The position numbers were made by a program, and so were the translations under genes. A model generated the notes under the pieces. That model was not told the origin of the DNA. It did not search any database and saw only the letters and a list, made by a program, of their open reading frames with translations. Shown one piece after another: positions 10,301 to 16,613 of a stretch of DNA of 22,020 nt. This DNA is from Balneolia bacterium (lineage in GTDB: Bacteria > Bacteroidota > Rhodothermia > Balneolales > Cyclonatronaceae): positions 1 through 22,020 of the forward strand of contig PXDL01000193.1 in the NCBI GenBank assembly GCA_003566395.1. Direction: 5' to 3'. Within the stretch, counting starts at the first letter, position 1. Each line of letters starts with the position of its first letter.

Positions 10301-10472
10301 TTTCGGTACGTTCCTCACCCTCGCCCTGCTGCCCTGCCTGCTTGTGCTGGCCAACGGCGTAATGCGATTTTTTGCCGGACTTTTCCGCGACCACAAACCG
10401 GCCCGAGAAGATGTGGAAAAAGCACGGACAGAAATGAGAACCATCGCCTCCCTCAAATCTGAAGCCGAATGA
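7311..10472 (+). CDS. RND-family efflux permease (AcrB/SwrC-like)
   Basis: 1053 residues, the usual RND length. Two homologous halves each start with a membrane helix (MRNLIGYFISYKSVANFTLL; RFGLRFPFIVLATVIGLF), followed by large periplasmic porter loops and five helix-rich segments. It should be a proton-driven trimeric exporter in the inner membrane. The TM4 motif reads LVDYGVVVSEN: Asp396 matches the first essential Asp of AcrB (D407), but the second (D408) is Tyr397. The TM10 site of AcrB Lys940 reads ILINNMFVLL, with N926/N927. Both are intact parts of the frame, so this is a natural variant and not damage. The stop overlaps the start of the TolC-like gene (ATGA), which implies translational coupling. 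The substrate cannot be read from the sequence. Confidence 0.97.
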   Translation: MRNLIGYFISYKSVANFTLLILILMGVLVFSSLRYSFFPEESVRFINIDIIYTGASPDEVEEGAIAKIEDNLKGVSGIERFTSVSQNNRGTIEVELIENADPDDVLIDIRNAVDQITTFPSAMDDPVVYKVEVLTDALTFALSGNQPLTVIKDIARDIETDLLNQPGISKVTIEGYPEEEIDISIREETLRAYNLTFADVTQAVAGSNIELFGGTIKTGVEEIQIKADSREYFAQDMEHIVVRALPDGQIVRLGDIAELSNRFAETPDRRTLNGNRSVSITVDNTPDEDILETVTFLRSYIESFNEGREDVRATVISDRGDALEERIQVLSDNAWQGALLVVIVLGIFLNFRLALWVSLQIPVALLGMIIFAGLWGITINQLSMFGVILVLGILVDYGVVVSENIYQHFERGKDAVRAAIDGTMEIVSPLMLSFTTTVAAFSFFFFLDGRLGEFFSDISFVVIASNIVALLVGFFLLPALIANSRSLRKSNKPNRLERLFDRMFKKILNGFYAPALRFGLRFPFIVLATVIGLFLITIGGFRSDTIQTTFFPNIEFDEVSVSLRLPAGTGDEVTESILMEIEEAAYRVNDRLTEEANGNSPILYVQRITGPQPNTGRLQITLTKPEERNFLAFDIAGMIREETGDVPEAENLSFGTGAAFGKPISISMIHRHDDLDELREVKQKLSEMLRAEDTIIDVIDNDEIGQRELDISLKPQAELLGFTLQQVIDQVRQGFFGTEIQSVQRGDEEIKVWVRYDREGRSSVSDLERMRITGPDGNRYFLRDIANVSEQETVVLINRRDGRREILVEADVAALDIPVPAVIGMIQSRILPEIQETYPFVEYTFEGQARQSRDTAASAARAGPVILLFMLFMILLNGRSVSQAVITIIVIPFAIIGVAWGHVLSGIPLSIFSMLGVIALIGILINNMFVLLSSFNDQLRAGGGFAASVYRASLSRFKPIMLTAITTAAGLTPLLLGTSIGAQFLKPTGVSVFYGLLFGTFLTLALLPCLLVLANGVMRFFAGLFRDHKPAREDVEKARTEMRTIASLKSEAE

Positions 10473-11839
10473 ATTTTGATGTAATGAATATGGTCCGTTT
10501 TCTTTTGCTCATTGCTATTGTTGTTCCTGTGAGCACCGACTCTTACGCGCAGGAGCAGGCTTCCCAACCGCTGACCCTTGACCAGGCCTTTGAACAGGCG
10601 TTGCTGCACAACCACGCCATACGCATTGAGTCATTTGCAAGGGAGATAAGCCGGAACGCGGTATTCCGCGGAAATGCGGGTCAGCTTCCAACCCTCAACC
10701 TGACGGGAAGCGCCTCGTTTTCCAGAGAAAACTCCGAGATTGAACTGACCGATTTTGAAAATGAAGGAAACAACAGGCGGATCAGCACCGAGGGAGCCGA
10801 AAGTGTTACGCTCACGGCCGGCGTTGAACTGGGCTATACCATTTTTGACGGTTTCAGCGGGCGCTACCGCTACCGTCGTCTTCAGAATCAGGATCGCATC
10901 ACCTGGTATTCAACGCGTATGGTGATGGAGCAAACCTTGCTTGAAGTTGCCCGTGCTTACTTTGATGTGCTTCAGCAGCAGGAAAATCTGGAGATTGTGC
11001 GCGACAATTTAAATCTTTCCGAAACCAGGCTGGAAACCGTCCGTGAAGCTCAGCGTTACGGCAACGCACGAAGGCTGGATGTACTCAATGCAGAGGTTGC
11101 TTTCAACTCGGACCGCATCACCCTTGAAGACGCACAAAACAGCCTGAATGAAGCCCGGCGTGAATTAATGTTTTTACTGGGGATGGACCGTGAGGATCCC
11201 GCCCCCGAACCCACCGACCACTTCGACATCCAGGACACGCTCCCTGTGGATGAAATACTTGCTTCGGCCCTGCATCAGAACTCGCTGGTGCAAATTGCAT
11301 CCGCCGAGCTATCACTGGCCGAGACTGAACGACGGCTTCAGGGGAGCAACCGCTATCCCAGTCTTAGCGCTCAGGCTCGATACGGCTATCAGCGGCAGGA
11401 AAATGATGCGGGATTACTTCGCTCTCAGGAGCAAACCGGATATACCGCCATGCTGAATCTGCGCTACTCAATATTTGACGGCGGTGTGACCAGCCGTTCG
11501 GTACAAAATGCGCGCATAAGCGAAAAAAGCAGGGAAGAGAACCGGCTTCTTGTTCAAAAACAGGTAGAAAAAGATGTGCTCACTCATTTTGAGGCGTTTC
11601 AAACCCGGCTTCGTCAACTTGATATAGCGGAGCTGAATGTGGAAACGGCCGGGTTGAATTATGAGACGGCACAGCAAGCATTTCAGATCGGGCAGATTAC
11701 TTCCACGGAATTGCGTGAAGCACAGCTTAATCTGCTTGAAGCAAGACGGCAGCAGAGCGAGCTGAAATACCTGATCAAGATACAGGAAATGCAGCTTTTA
11801 GTGCTTAGCGGAGAGCTTTTATCCGAAGATGATTCCTGA
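10469..11839 (+). CDS. TolC-like outer membrane efflux channel
   Basis: 456 residues with a signal peptide (hydrophobic FLLLIAIVVPVS, likely cleavage after SYA at about residue 27) and two homologous outer-membrane-efflux-protein repeats. The first begins at LTLDQAFEQALLHNHAIRIE and the second at VDEILASALHQNSLVQIASA. Both show the long amphipathic helices and the YTIFDGFSG / YSIFDGG strand-turn motifs typical of TolC proteins. It is the final gene of the operon and overlaps the permease by 4 bases. ATGs at 10484 and 10490 are alternative starts that shorten only the region before the signal helix. It is the only outer-membrane channel in the window, so it may also serve the second RND system. 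It ends 9 bases from the convergent tmk stop codon, leaving no room for an ordinary terminator. Confidence 0.95.
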   Translation: MNFDVMNMVRFLLLIAIVVPVSTDSYAQEQASQPLTLDQAFEQALLHNHAIRIESFAREISRNAVFRGNAGQLPTLNLTGSASFSRENSEIELTDFENEGNNRRISTEGAESVTLTAGVELGYTIFDGFSGRYRYRRLQNQDRITWYSTRMVMEQTLLEVARAYFDVLQQQENLEIVRDNLNLSETRLETVREAQRYGNARRLDVLNAEVAFNSDRITLEDAQNSLNEARRELMFLLGMDREDPAPEPTDHFDIQDTLPVDEILASALHQNSLVQIASAELSLAETERRLQGSNRYPSLSAQARYGYQRQENDAGLLRSQEQTGYTAMLNLRYSIFDGGVTSRSVQNARISEKSREENRLLVQKQVEKDVLTHFEAFQTRLRQLDIAELNVETAGLNYETAQQAFQIGQITSTELREAQLNLLEARRQQSELKYLIKIQEMQLLVLSGELLSEDDS

Positions 11840-11848
11840 CCCGAGCGC

Positions 11849-12460
11849 TTAGCAAATCATCGCTGAAACGCGTTTCCAGATTTCGTGATGAATATCCTCG
11901 GCCGGAGCCGAAGCGTTGAGTTTAATAAAACGCGGATGCTGTTTTGCAAGATATAAAAATCCGTCACGTACGCGCTCATAGAAGGCTTCACCGGCAATTT
12001 CCATCCGGTCGGGACCTTCGCCGTTAGCCGACCGGCGCTCCACGGCTTCACTCACCTCAATATCCAGAAAAAACGTAGCGTCAGGTTCCAATCCGTGGCC
12101 GGCAATCTTGTTCAGCTTATTAATTTCATTGATGGGAAGACTTCCACGCCCGAAACCCTGATAGGCGACCGAGGAATCATAAAAACGATCGAGTATTACA
12201 ATAACGCGCTGATCAAGTAGCGGCTTCACCCTTGTGGCCACAAGTTCAGATCGGGCTGCGGAGAACAGGAGCAATTCCGTAACGGGATTTATATGAACCT
12301 CGGGGTTAAGCAAAATGCCCCGAATCATTTCGGAAAGTTCGGTCCCGCCGGGTTCACGAAGCACCTGAACCGGCATTTTTTCCTGCTTCAAGCGTTCGTT
12401 AAGCAGCATTATCTGGGTTGTTTTTCCACAACCGTCTATACCTTCAAATGATATAAGCAC
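11849..12460 (-). CDS. tmk: thymidylate kinase
   Basis: 203 residues, full length for the family. It phosphorylates dTMP to dTDP with ATP in the cytosol, an essential step in dTTP synthesis. Motifs: P-loop FEGIDGCGKTT (5-15), REPGGT (35-40), the DRF motif with D91-R92 followed by YDSSVAYQGFGRG, and a LID-like stretch around ERRSANGEGPDRME (about 141-154). The start is GTG at 12460; no in-frame ATG lies upstream and the protein begins at the usual place (MLISFEGIDG). It is transcribed toward the TolC-like gene. Identification is secure. Confidence 0.98.
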   Translation of the reverse strand: MLISFEGIDGCGKTTQIMLLNERLKQEKMPVQVLREPGGTELSEMIRGILLNPEVHINPVTELLLFSAARSELVATRVKPLLDQRVIVILDRFYDSSVAYQGFGRGSLPINEINKLNKIAGHGLEPDATFFLDIEVSEAVERRSANGEGPDRMEIAGEAFYERVRDGFLYLAKQHPRFIKLNASAPAEDIHHEIWKRVSAMIC

Positions 12461-12560
12461 TATTCTTGAATTGTTATAAGATCTTTGGCATAACTGATGT
12501 TCGCCCGTTGTCTTGTAAATATTTAACCTTCACCCTGTAACATCCCGGAAGAAAAACAGG

Positions 12561-12568
12561 CAAACGTA
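12561..12568 (-). promoter_or_regulatory. possible -7 element for tmk (TACGTTTG)
   Basis: TACGTTTG matches the Bacteroidota -7 consensus TAnnTTTG exactly and lies about 100 bases before the tmk start on the same strand. I see no TTG at the expected -33 distance, so this is a weak call. Confidence 0.25.
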
Positions 12569-12629
12569 TTAATGACCACCCCACCTCTTTTCTACAGCTG
12601 CTTCACATTACACGTTCAGGAACAGGCAC

Positions 12630-13259
12630 TCAGGGACGCGGTTCTTTTTTCATAATTATGGCGAGCATGAAGTACAGGAAAACAGGTGTGCCGTAAAAAG
12701 CCATCGAAAGACCGAAAATAATCCGCACTACGGTAGGATCGAAGCCGAAATAGTTGGCAATACCCCCGCAGACGCCCAGAAAGCGTTTATCTGTTCTGCT
12801 TCTTCTGAGCATTTTTTTCTTGCTTTTGGCATAGTCGTCGCGGTCATCTACCGAACTTTTGCGGAAAGCATCCTTCCCGGCATCAGGCCTGAGTTTGAAT
12901 TCAGGAAGAGCTTCATCTGAAGATCTTTCTTCGGATTTATTTTTCCGGATACCCGACCAGCCGAGCAGCAGTAAAAGTCCGGCAATGGAAGGAAGGATAA
13001 TGTGTCTTGAGAACGAAATCTCCGGTCCGAAATTCAGTCCGAAAAGCTGCAGCATCATCATAAACGCAACCACCAGCATCACGCCGCCGAACACAGAAGC
13101 TGTATTCACAATACTGCGGCTGCGGGTACGGTCTTTCTTTTCCTCTTTCAGGAAGTCGTGATATGCCTGTTCCATGTCATCATAGCTGACGCGGAACTCT
13201 TCCTCAAGGTCGGAAACGGAGCCTTGCCGGTTTTCATAATTTTTAGTGTCGGTCGCCAT
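12630..13259 (-). CDS. PspC-domain membrane protein
   Basis: About 209 residues from ATG 13259 (MATDTKNYEN). Order: an acidic cytosolic N-terminus with a YDDMEQAYHDFLKEEKK helix; two membrane spans (VNTASVFGGVMLVVAFMMML and ILPSIAGLLLLLGW); a charged linker; then a PspC domain at the C-terminus (RFLGVCGGIANYFGFDPTVV followed by a hydrophobic hairpin ending in MLAIIMKKEPRP). PspC domains in other bacteria act in envelope-stress signalling; the role here is inferred only from the domain. The frame continues 38 codons upstream to 13373, but that extension does not look like protein. I prefer 13259, which sits in an A/T-rich leader. Confidence 0.88.
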   Translation of the reverse strand: MATDTKNYENRQGSVSDLEEEFRVSYDDMEQAYHDFLKEEKKDRTRSRSIVNTASVFGGVMLVVAFMMMLQLFGLNFGPEISFSRHIILPSIAGLLLLLGWSGIRKNKSEERSSDEALPEFKLRPDAGKDAFRKSSVDDRDDYAKSKKKMLRRSRTDKRFLGVCGGIANYFGFDPTVVRIIFGLSMAFYGTPVFLYFMLAIIMKKEPRP

Positions 13260-13670
13260 AAATTGTAATATACTGTCTTTACCATTCAGCTGAAATAACG
13301 GAAGCGAATGGTTTCTTACGTACAGTTCCCCCCGGTGATTCATTTTAAGTGCATTGGGAAGTGAGTGAATCAAGAAATGTGATCAAACTAACATCCGATG
13401 AATAGACCACGATGGCGCGAAAATTGAAGCTGAACGACGGGTATTGTCAGATATAGTTAATCACACTATCCGAGGGAAGTGTTTTCAACCGGCACCAATA
13501 AATCCGGCCTTGTGAAAAAATGGCGCTGGTCGCTCCGCTCCCAATTGTGAATGGTGGGTTTTGAATTGTGAATGATTCACAGAAAGAAAATTTGTCAGAT
13601 AACAAGCTCCGGCTAAATTATTTATTCCTTCAGACTGACAACTGATACTGTTCTCTGTACCCTGAGCAGG

Positions 13671-13696
13671 TTACCTTTTGTCCGCACAAAAGGTAA
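13671..13696. repeat. perfect 11-bp inverted repeat with 4-nt loop
   Basis: TTACCTTTTGT, loop CCGC, then ACAAAAGGTAA: all 11 pairs match. No T-tract follows on either strand at the distance an intrinsic terminator needs. It may be a REP-like palindrome; its function is unknown. Confidence 0.8.
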
Positions 13697-13732
13697 AAGA
13701 AGGTTATTTCGATATCGGAATTACAAGACTAC

Positions 13733-13754
13733 ATCAAACCAATGGGGGTTTGAT
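13733..13754. repeat. 8-bp inverted repeat with 6-nt loop
   Basis: ATCAAACC, loop AATGGG, then GGTTTGAT; perfect pairing. No adjacent T-run, so not a standard terminator. It lies 36 bases from the stronger 11-bp hairpin. Confidence 0.65.
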
Positions 13755-13816
13755 ACAGGTTTACTAAAAAGATACCGGCAAAAAAAGTCTATTCGGCATT
13801 TTCGATGGATTCGCTG

Positions 13817-13831
13817 GTTTTAACCGGACAC
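13817..13831 (+). repeat. 15-bp direct repeat, copy 1 (left of the TA module)
   Basis: GTTTTAACCGGACAC; it matches copy 2 at 14770-14784 in 14 of 15 bases, in the same orientation. On the minus strand it reads GTGTCC..., with the 5'-TG start seen in many insertion-sequence ends, but no transposase is present. Confidence 0.6.
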
Positions 13832-14092
13832 CAATGGTTCTAAATCATGAATTAGTATACTACCCAAAAATTAGCGCCATTTGAGCACGTATTTTTAAAA
13901 AACCATGTCACATAGAAGTTTTTTGAGGGTAAAAGGGGTCGGTATTTGCTCTGATTTAGAATCGAACTCAGGTTGTTAGAAAAAGCGAGAGACTTAGAAC
14001 CATCGTGGCTGTTCAATGGATGTTATGTTCTTCATTTACTTCCATTCTCATTTTGTCAATTCGTTCTTTTCGCGTAGAAAATTTTATTTTGA

Positions 14093-14116
14093 AAAGTTAG
14101 CATATACGCTAACTTT
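14093..14116. promoter_or_regulatory. palindromic operator of the toxin-antitoxin operon
   Basis: AAAGTTAGC, 6-base spacer ATATAC, then GCTAACTTT: a perfect 9-bp inverted repeat ending 5 bases before the toxin start. Antitoxins with an HTH of this type commonly bind such palindromes at their own promoter, so autorepression is the likely role. The assignment is by position and symmetry only. Confidence 0.7.
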
Positions 14117-14121
14117 AGAAT

Positions 14122-14472
14122 ATGCGCGTTATTAAGTTTTACCGAACAGAAACCGGAAATTGTCCGGTGGAAGATTTCTTACAGAGTCTTCCCGACAAGC
14201 AATCCAAAAAGGTTGCCTGGACACTGCGTGTTGTTCGGGATTTAGAACAAGTTCCAACTCAATATTTGAAGAAGCTCAAAAGCACAGATGATATTTGGGA
14301 AGTCCGGGCAACTCTTGGAAACAATACTTTTCGGTTGTTGGGCTTTTTTGACGGACCAAAACTGATTGTGTTAACAAGCGGTTTTGCCAAGAAAACGAAT
14401 AAAGTACCTAATCATGAAATAGAAACTGCAGAGGAACGTAAACGTGATTATTACCTGAGGAAAAAACAATGA
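14122..14472 (+). CDS. HigB/RelE-superfamily toxin (phage Gp49-like)
   Basis: 116 residues. Members of this family are mRNA-cleaving ribosome-dependent toxins of type II toxin-antitoxin systems. Diagnostic blocks are MRVIKFYRTETGNCPVEDFL at the N-terminus, WEVRATLGNNTFRLLGFF in the core (the W-E-R...R pattern), and the C-terminal FAKKTNKVPNHEIETAEER, which matches the 'F.KKt..tP..Ei..A' signature of the Gp49-like group. The gene order, toxin first, is the HigBA arrangement. The stop overlaps the antitoxin start by 4 bases (ATGA), so the two are translationally coupled. A perfect palindrome lies just upstream. Base composition is more A/T-rich than the pump genes, fitting horizontal gain. Confidence 0.9.
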   Translation: MRVIKFYRTETGNCPVEDFLQSLPDKQSKKVAWTLRVVRDLEQVPTQYLKKLKSTDDIWEVRATLGNNTFRLLGFFDGPKLIVLTSGFAKKTNKVPNHEIETAEERKRDYYLRKKQ

Positions 14473-14750
14473 GTAAAGATGATTTAGAAATTTTCATCGA
14501 TCAGAAGAAGGCGGAAAGCCCTGAGTTTTCAGAAAATTTTGAGGAAGGATATCTCAATTTTAAAATTGGTGTGATTCTTCGTCAGGCTCGTGAACAAATG
14601 GGAGCTACACAGTCTGAGGTGGCCGAAAAACTCAATACGACTAAATCGGTAATCTCCAGAATGGAAAACCATGCGGAGGACATTAAGCTTTCGACCCTTT
14701 CTAAATATGCTAAGGCATTAGGGAAAAGGGTAAAGCTCGAAATCCGGTAA
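14469..14750 (+). CDS. HigA-like XRE-family antitoxin
   Basis: 93 residues. An N-terminal acidic segment (about 1-27), the probable toxin-neutralising part, is followed by an XRE/Cro-type helix-turn-helix from about residue 30: ILRQAREQMGATQSEVAEKL, then NTTKSVISRMENHAEDIKLS, then LSTLSKYAKALGKRVKLEIR. The recognition helix lies around TKSVISRME. It starts inside the toxin stop codon (ATGA overlap). It should neutralise the toxin and repress the operon through the upstream palindrome. Family placement is secure; the exact type name is by analogy. Confidence 0.92.
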   Translation: MSKDDLEIFIDQKKAESPEFSENFEEGYLNFKIGVILRQAREQMGATQSEVAEKLNTTKSVISRMENHAEDIKLSTLSKYAKALGKRVKLEIR

Positions 14751-14769
14751 ATTCAAAACATAACAAGAC

Positions 14770-14784
14770 GTTTTAAGCGGACAC
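14770..14784 (+). repeat. 15-bp direct repeat, copy 2 (right of the TA module)
   Basis: GTTTTAAGCGGACAC, 20 bases after the antitoxin stop codon; 14 of 15 bases equal copy 1 on the other side of the module. Confidence 0.6.
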
Positions 14785-14928
14785 GTTAAGGGTTCGGAAC
14801 TTTATTTTAACAACCAGACTCGCCGTTTAAACGCTGAAGTGGTAGTTGATCACATTGTCTTTTAACTTAAACCCTAAGTAAGAGACGCTTTACACTCCCT
14901 GAAACACTTCCCGCTTTCACTTCTTTTC

Positions 14929-16077
14929 CTACCGCATTACCGGCCGCACGCGCTGGAGGTGGCTGATGGCAAAGTGGCGGTCAACGGCCAGGGTATCCCC
15001 GGGATTGATGTTCGGCTCATTCAGTATAATCCAGTCCGATGTTACGGCCGCAGGTGTTGCGTAAATCCACTCGACCTGATTTCCGTTTAGTTTAAAGACA
15101 AGCGGACGACCGTCTCTTTCGAGCAGGGCAGCCCTTGGTGCACGCACCCTTCCTTGCGCTTCATCAATAAAAATACGGCCGTCCACGCTCATGCCGGGCT
15201 TAAACCGGCTGCCGGGGTTTTCGGCTTCAACAATTATCTGACCTGTTTTGCGGTCACGATCCACCTGAGGCGAAATGGAGCGTACACTGCCTTCAACTTC
15301 ACTGCCGTCGGCCCCGGTGATGCGCACCTTCATGCCGGTTTCCACCTGCATCAGTTCGGACTCCAGCACATCAAAGCGCACCCTGATGCGGCTGAAATCA
15401 ACCAGTTTCCCCATTTCCGAGCCTGCCGACAGATAGCCGCCTTCCGAAAACAGACGATCGGTATAAATATGCCCGTCGAACGGAGCCTTCATCACGGAAT
15501 AGCTAAGCTCAAGCTTCGCACGGTCCAGCGCAATCCGGGCCTCCATATATCCGGTTTGATTCATGAGAAGCCGCTCGTCGAAGCTGCTAAGGGTATCTGT
15601 TCGGGTTACGGTTCGTACGGTATCACCCTGACCACTTGTGTGACCCATCCCTCCCGTAACCGGAATGCCCCGCTGCCGCAACTCAAGTTCATAGTCCTGA
15701 CGCGCCCTCAAATACCGGTTTTCGGCTTCTTCGAGCCCGATGCGCCACTCCTGATCCACAAACTGAAGCAGCGTATCGCCACGGCGCACCCTGTTCCCGT
15801 CTTCAATACGATGGGCCTCAACAAACCCGCTTATGCGCGGCACGATGGAAAATTCCCGCACAGGCTCCACAATTCCTCTGGTATCGAGATGAAAAAACAA
15901 GGATTCGTCATCCACAACGGCGAACGTCACCTCCGGCAAAATCTCCACATTCTCCGGTCGCTCGGGCCGCTCGGGTTCTTCTGATCGTTGGCAAGCCTGG
16001 AGTGAAGTGAGCAATATTATCAACAAAATGATGGTGCAAAATGTTGAATGTTGAGTGTTGGATGTTGAGTAGGGCAT
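14929..16077 (-). CDS. lipoprotein RND efflux adaptor (membrane fusion protein)
   Basis: 382 residues. An HlyD/AcrA-type periplasmic adaptor anchored by lipidation: hydrophobic stretch IILLIILLTS, then LQAC with the lipid-bearing Cys29. The adaptor core has FSIVPRISGFVEAHRIEDGN and RVRRGDTLLQFVDQ (first lipoyl half), a helical hairpin (about 115-190), MKAPFDGHIYTDRLFSEGGY (second half), and beta-barrel segments with VRFDVLESELMQVETGMKVR and PGMSVDGRIF. It follows the four-helix-bundle gene by 5 bases and the RND permease in the same direction. The first 13 codons are encoded by a heptamer-repeat arm of the intervening unit, giving the odd N-terminus MPYSTSNTQHSTF. The native start seems to have been replaced. 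The function call is secure; the real start could be a little further in. Confidence 0.94.
   Translation of the reverse strand: MPYSTSNTQHSTFCTIILLIILLTSLQACQRSEEPERPERPENVEILPEVTFAVVDDESLFFHLDTRGIVEPVREFSIVPRISGFVEAHRIEDGNRVRRGDTLLQFVDQEWRIGLEEAENRYLRARQDYELELRQRGIPVTGGMGHTSGQGDTVRTVTRTDTLSSFDERLLMNQTGYMEARIALDRAKLELSYSVMKAPFDGHIYTDRLFSEGGYLSAGSEMGKLVDFSRIRVRFDVLESELMQVETGMKVRITGADGSEVEGSVRSISPQVDRDRKTGQIIVEAENPGSRFKPGMSVDGRIFIDEAQGRVRAPRAALLERDGRPLVFKLNGNQVEWIYATPAAVTSDWIILNEPNINPGDTLAVDRHFAISHLQRVRPVMR
16038..16070. repeat. left arm of heptamer repeats (4 x 7 bp)
   Basis: AAAAT, then GTTGAAT, GTTGAGT, GTTGGAT, GTTGAGT. It is the inverted partner of the right arm and is translated as the start of the adaptor. 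Confidence 0.8.
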
Positions 16078-16082
16078 ATTTG

Positions 16083-16499
16083 TCAGGATCTTGAGCCGGT
16101 ACCGGCCTTCGTTTGGCTGTCAGAAGCTTTCAACAGAGATTCTTTAGTAGTTTTTACTATGGAAGTTAAAATACGGTTTATTTCCTCAGACTCTCTGATT
16201 GCATCATCAACCAATTTTTCATCTATTATCTTGGATTTTTTTAACAGTCGGAGCCAGTATCTGGTTTCTCTTGCCTCTTTTGAAGAAATACCCATTTTTG
16301 AATGGAATTCCTTTTTCGATACAGATGCATTGGCCTCTTCTACATTTGCTCCGATACTGGTGCCGGCTTTTAGCAATTGATCGGCAAAAACAAATTCTCT
16401 TTTAGACCTAAGAACTTTCACCAGTGTTATAATTATCAGTGCAAACTCGAAACTCTTATCAAGAATAAGATTTTTTTTGTTTGAATATGAAGGTTCCAT
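16083..16499 (-). CDS. four-helix-bundle protein (23S rRNA-intervening-sequence / S23 family)
   Basis: 138 residues from ATG 16499 (MEPSYSNKKNLILDKSFEFA). Family blocks: KSFEFALIIITLVKVLRSKR, LLKAGTSIGANVEEANASVS, KKEFHSKMGISSKEARETRY and WLRLLKKSKI, which follow the known 'RSGTSIGAN-EEA...KEARET-YWLRLL' pattern. Relatives include the proteins encoded in 23S rRNA intervening sequences of some bacteria and the Avd accessory protein of diversity-generating retroelements; they are small, basic and helical. No reverse transcriptase is near, so this is not a retroelement. A GTG at 16622 would add 41 residues, but they look non-coding and overlap the repeat arm. The gene is A/T-rich compared with its neighbours and sits between the permease and the adaptor. 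Its molecular function is unknown. Confidence 0.92.
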   Translation of the reverse strand: MEPSYSNKKNLILDKSFEFALIIITLVKVLRSKREFVFADQLLKAGTSIGANVEEANASVSKKEFHSKMGISSKEARETRYWLRLLKKSKIIDEKLVDDAIRESEEINRILTSIVKTTKESLLKASDSQTKAGTGSRS

Positions 16500-16541
16500 A
16501 ATATGAATCCGGTTAGAAAATAACGATTTAGTTGACTTTGG

Positions 16542-16573
16542 GCTGCATTTAGAAAGACCTGACTTACTGCAGC
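16542..16573 (-). other. inverted repeat in the leader of the four-helix-bundle gene
   Basis: GCTGCA at 16542-16547 pairs with TGCAGC at 16568-16573 around a 20-base loop, in the stretch between the right repeat arm and the start codon. It may be a short RNA stem; function unknown. Confidence 0.35.
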
Positions 16574-16613
16574 TTAATCCATGAGTCATCCTGTGTAAAT
16601 TCCTTTCAAAAAA

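Larger units (their letters stand above)
13260..14121. other. gene-free, hairpin-rich interval
   Basis: About 860 bases with no convincing coding frame on either strand and no tRNA or rRNA. It holds a direct repeat AATTGTGAATG (13543-13553 and 13564-13574), a perfect 11-bp hairpin (13671-13696), an 8-bp hairpin (13733-13754), a 10-bp inverted repeat (13834-13843 with 13994-14003), one copy of a 15-bp repeat that recurs beyond the toxin-antitoxin pair, and the operator of that pair at its right end. It looks like a site that has taken up and lost small elements. Confidence 0.6.

Noticed and set aside
11840..11848. Bidirectional terminator between the convergent TolC-like and tmk genes
   Set aside because: Only 9 bases separate the stop codons and no hairpin with T-runs is visible there.
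13260..13373. Longer start for the PspC-domain protein
   Set aside because: The 38 extra residues do not resemble the family, and ATG 13259 opens a well-formed acidic N-terminus.
13950..13976. T-loop-like sequence GAGTTCGATTC on the minus strand, hinting at a tRNA 3' end or attachment site
   Set aside because: The flanking bases do not form a proper T-stem, and no acceptor stem, anticodon arm or CCA end is found.
13455..14859. A 16-base match (AGTTAATCACACTATC and AGTTGATCACATTGTC) flanking the toxin-antitoxin region
   Set aside because: Only 13 of 16 bases agree, which is expected by chance over these lengths, and its order relative to the 15-bp repeats does not fit a single duplication.
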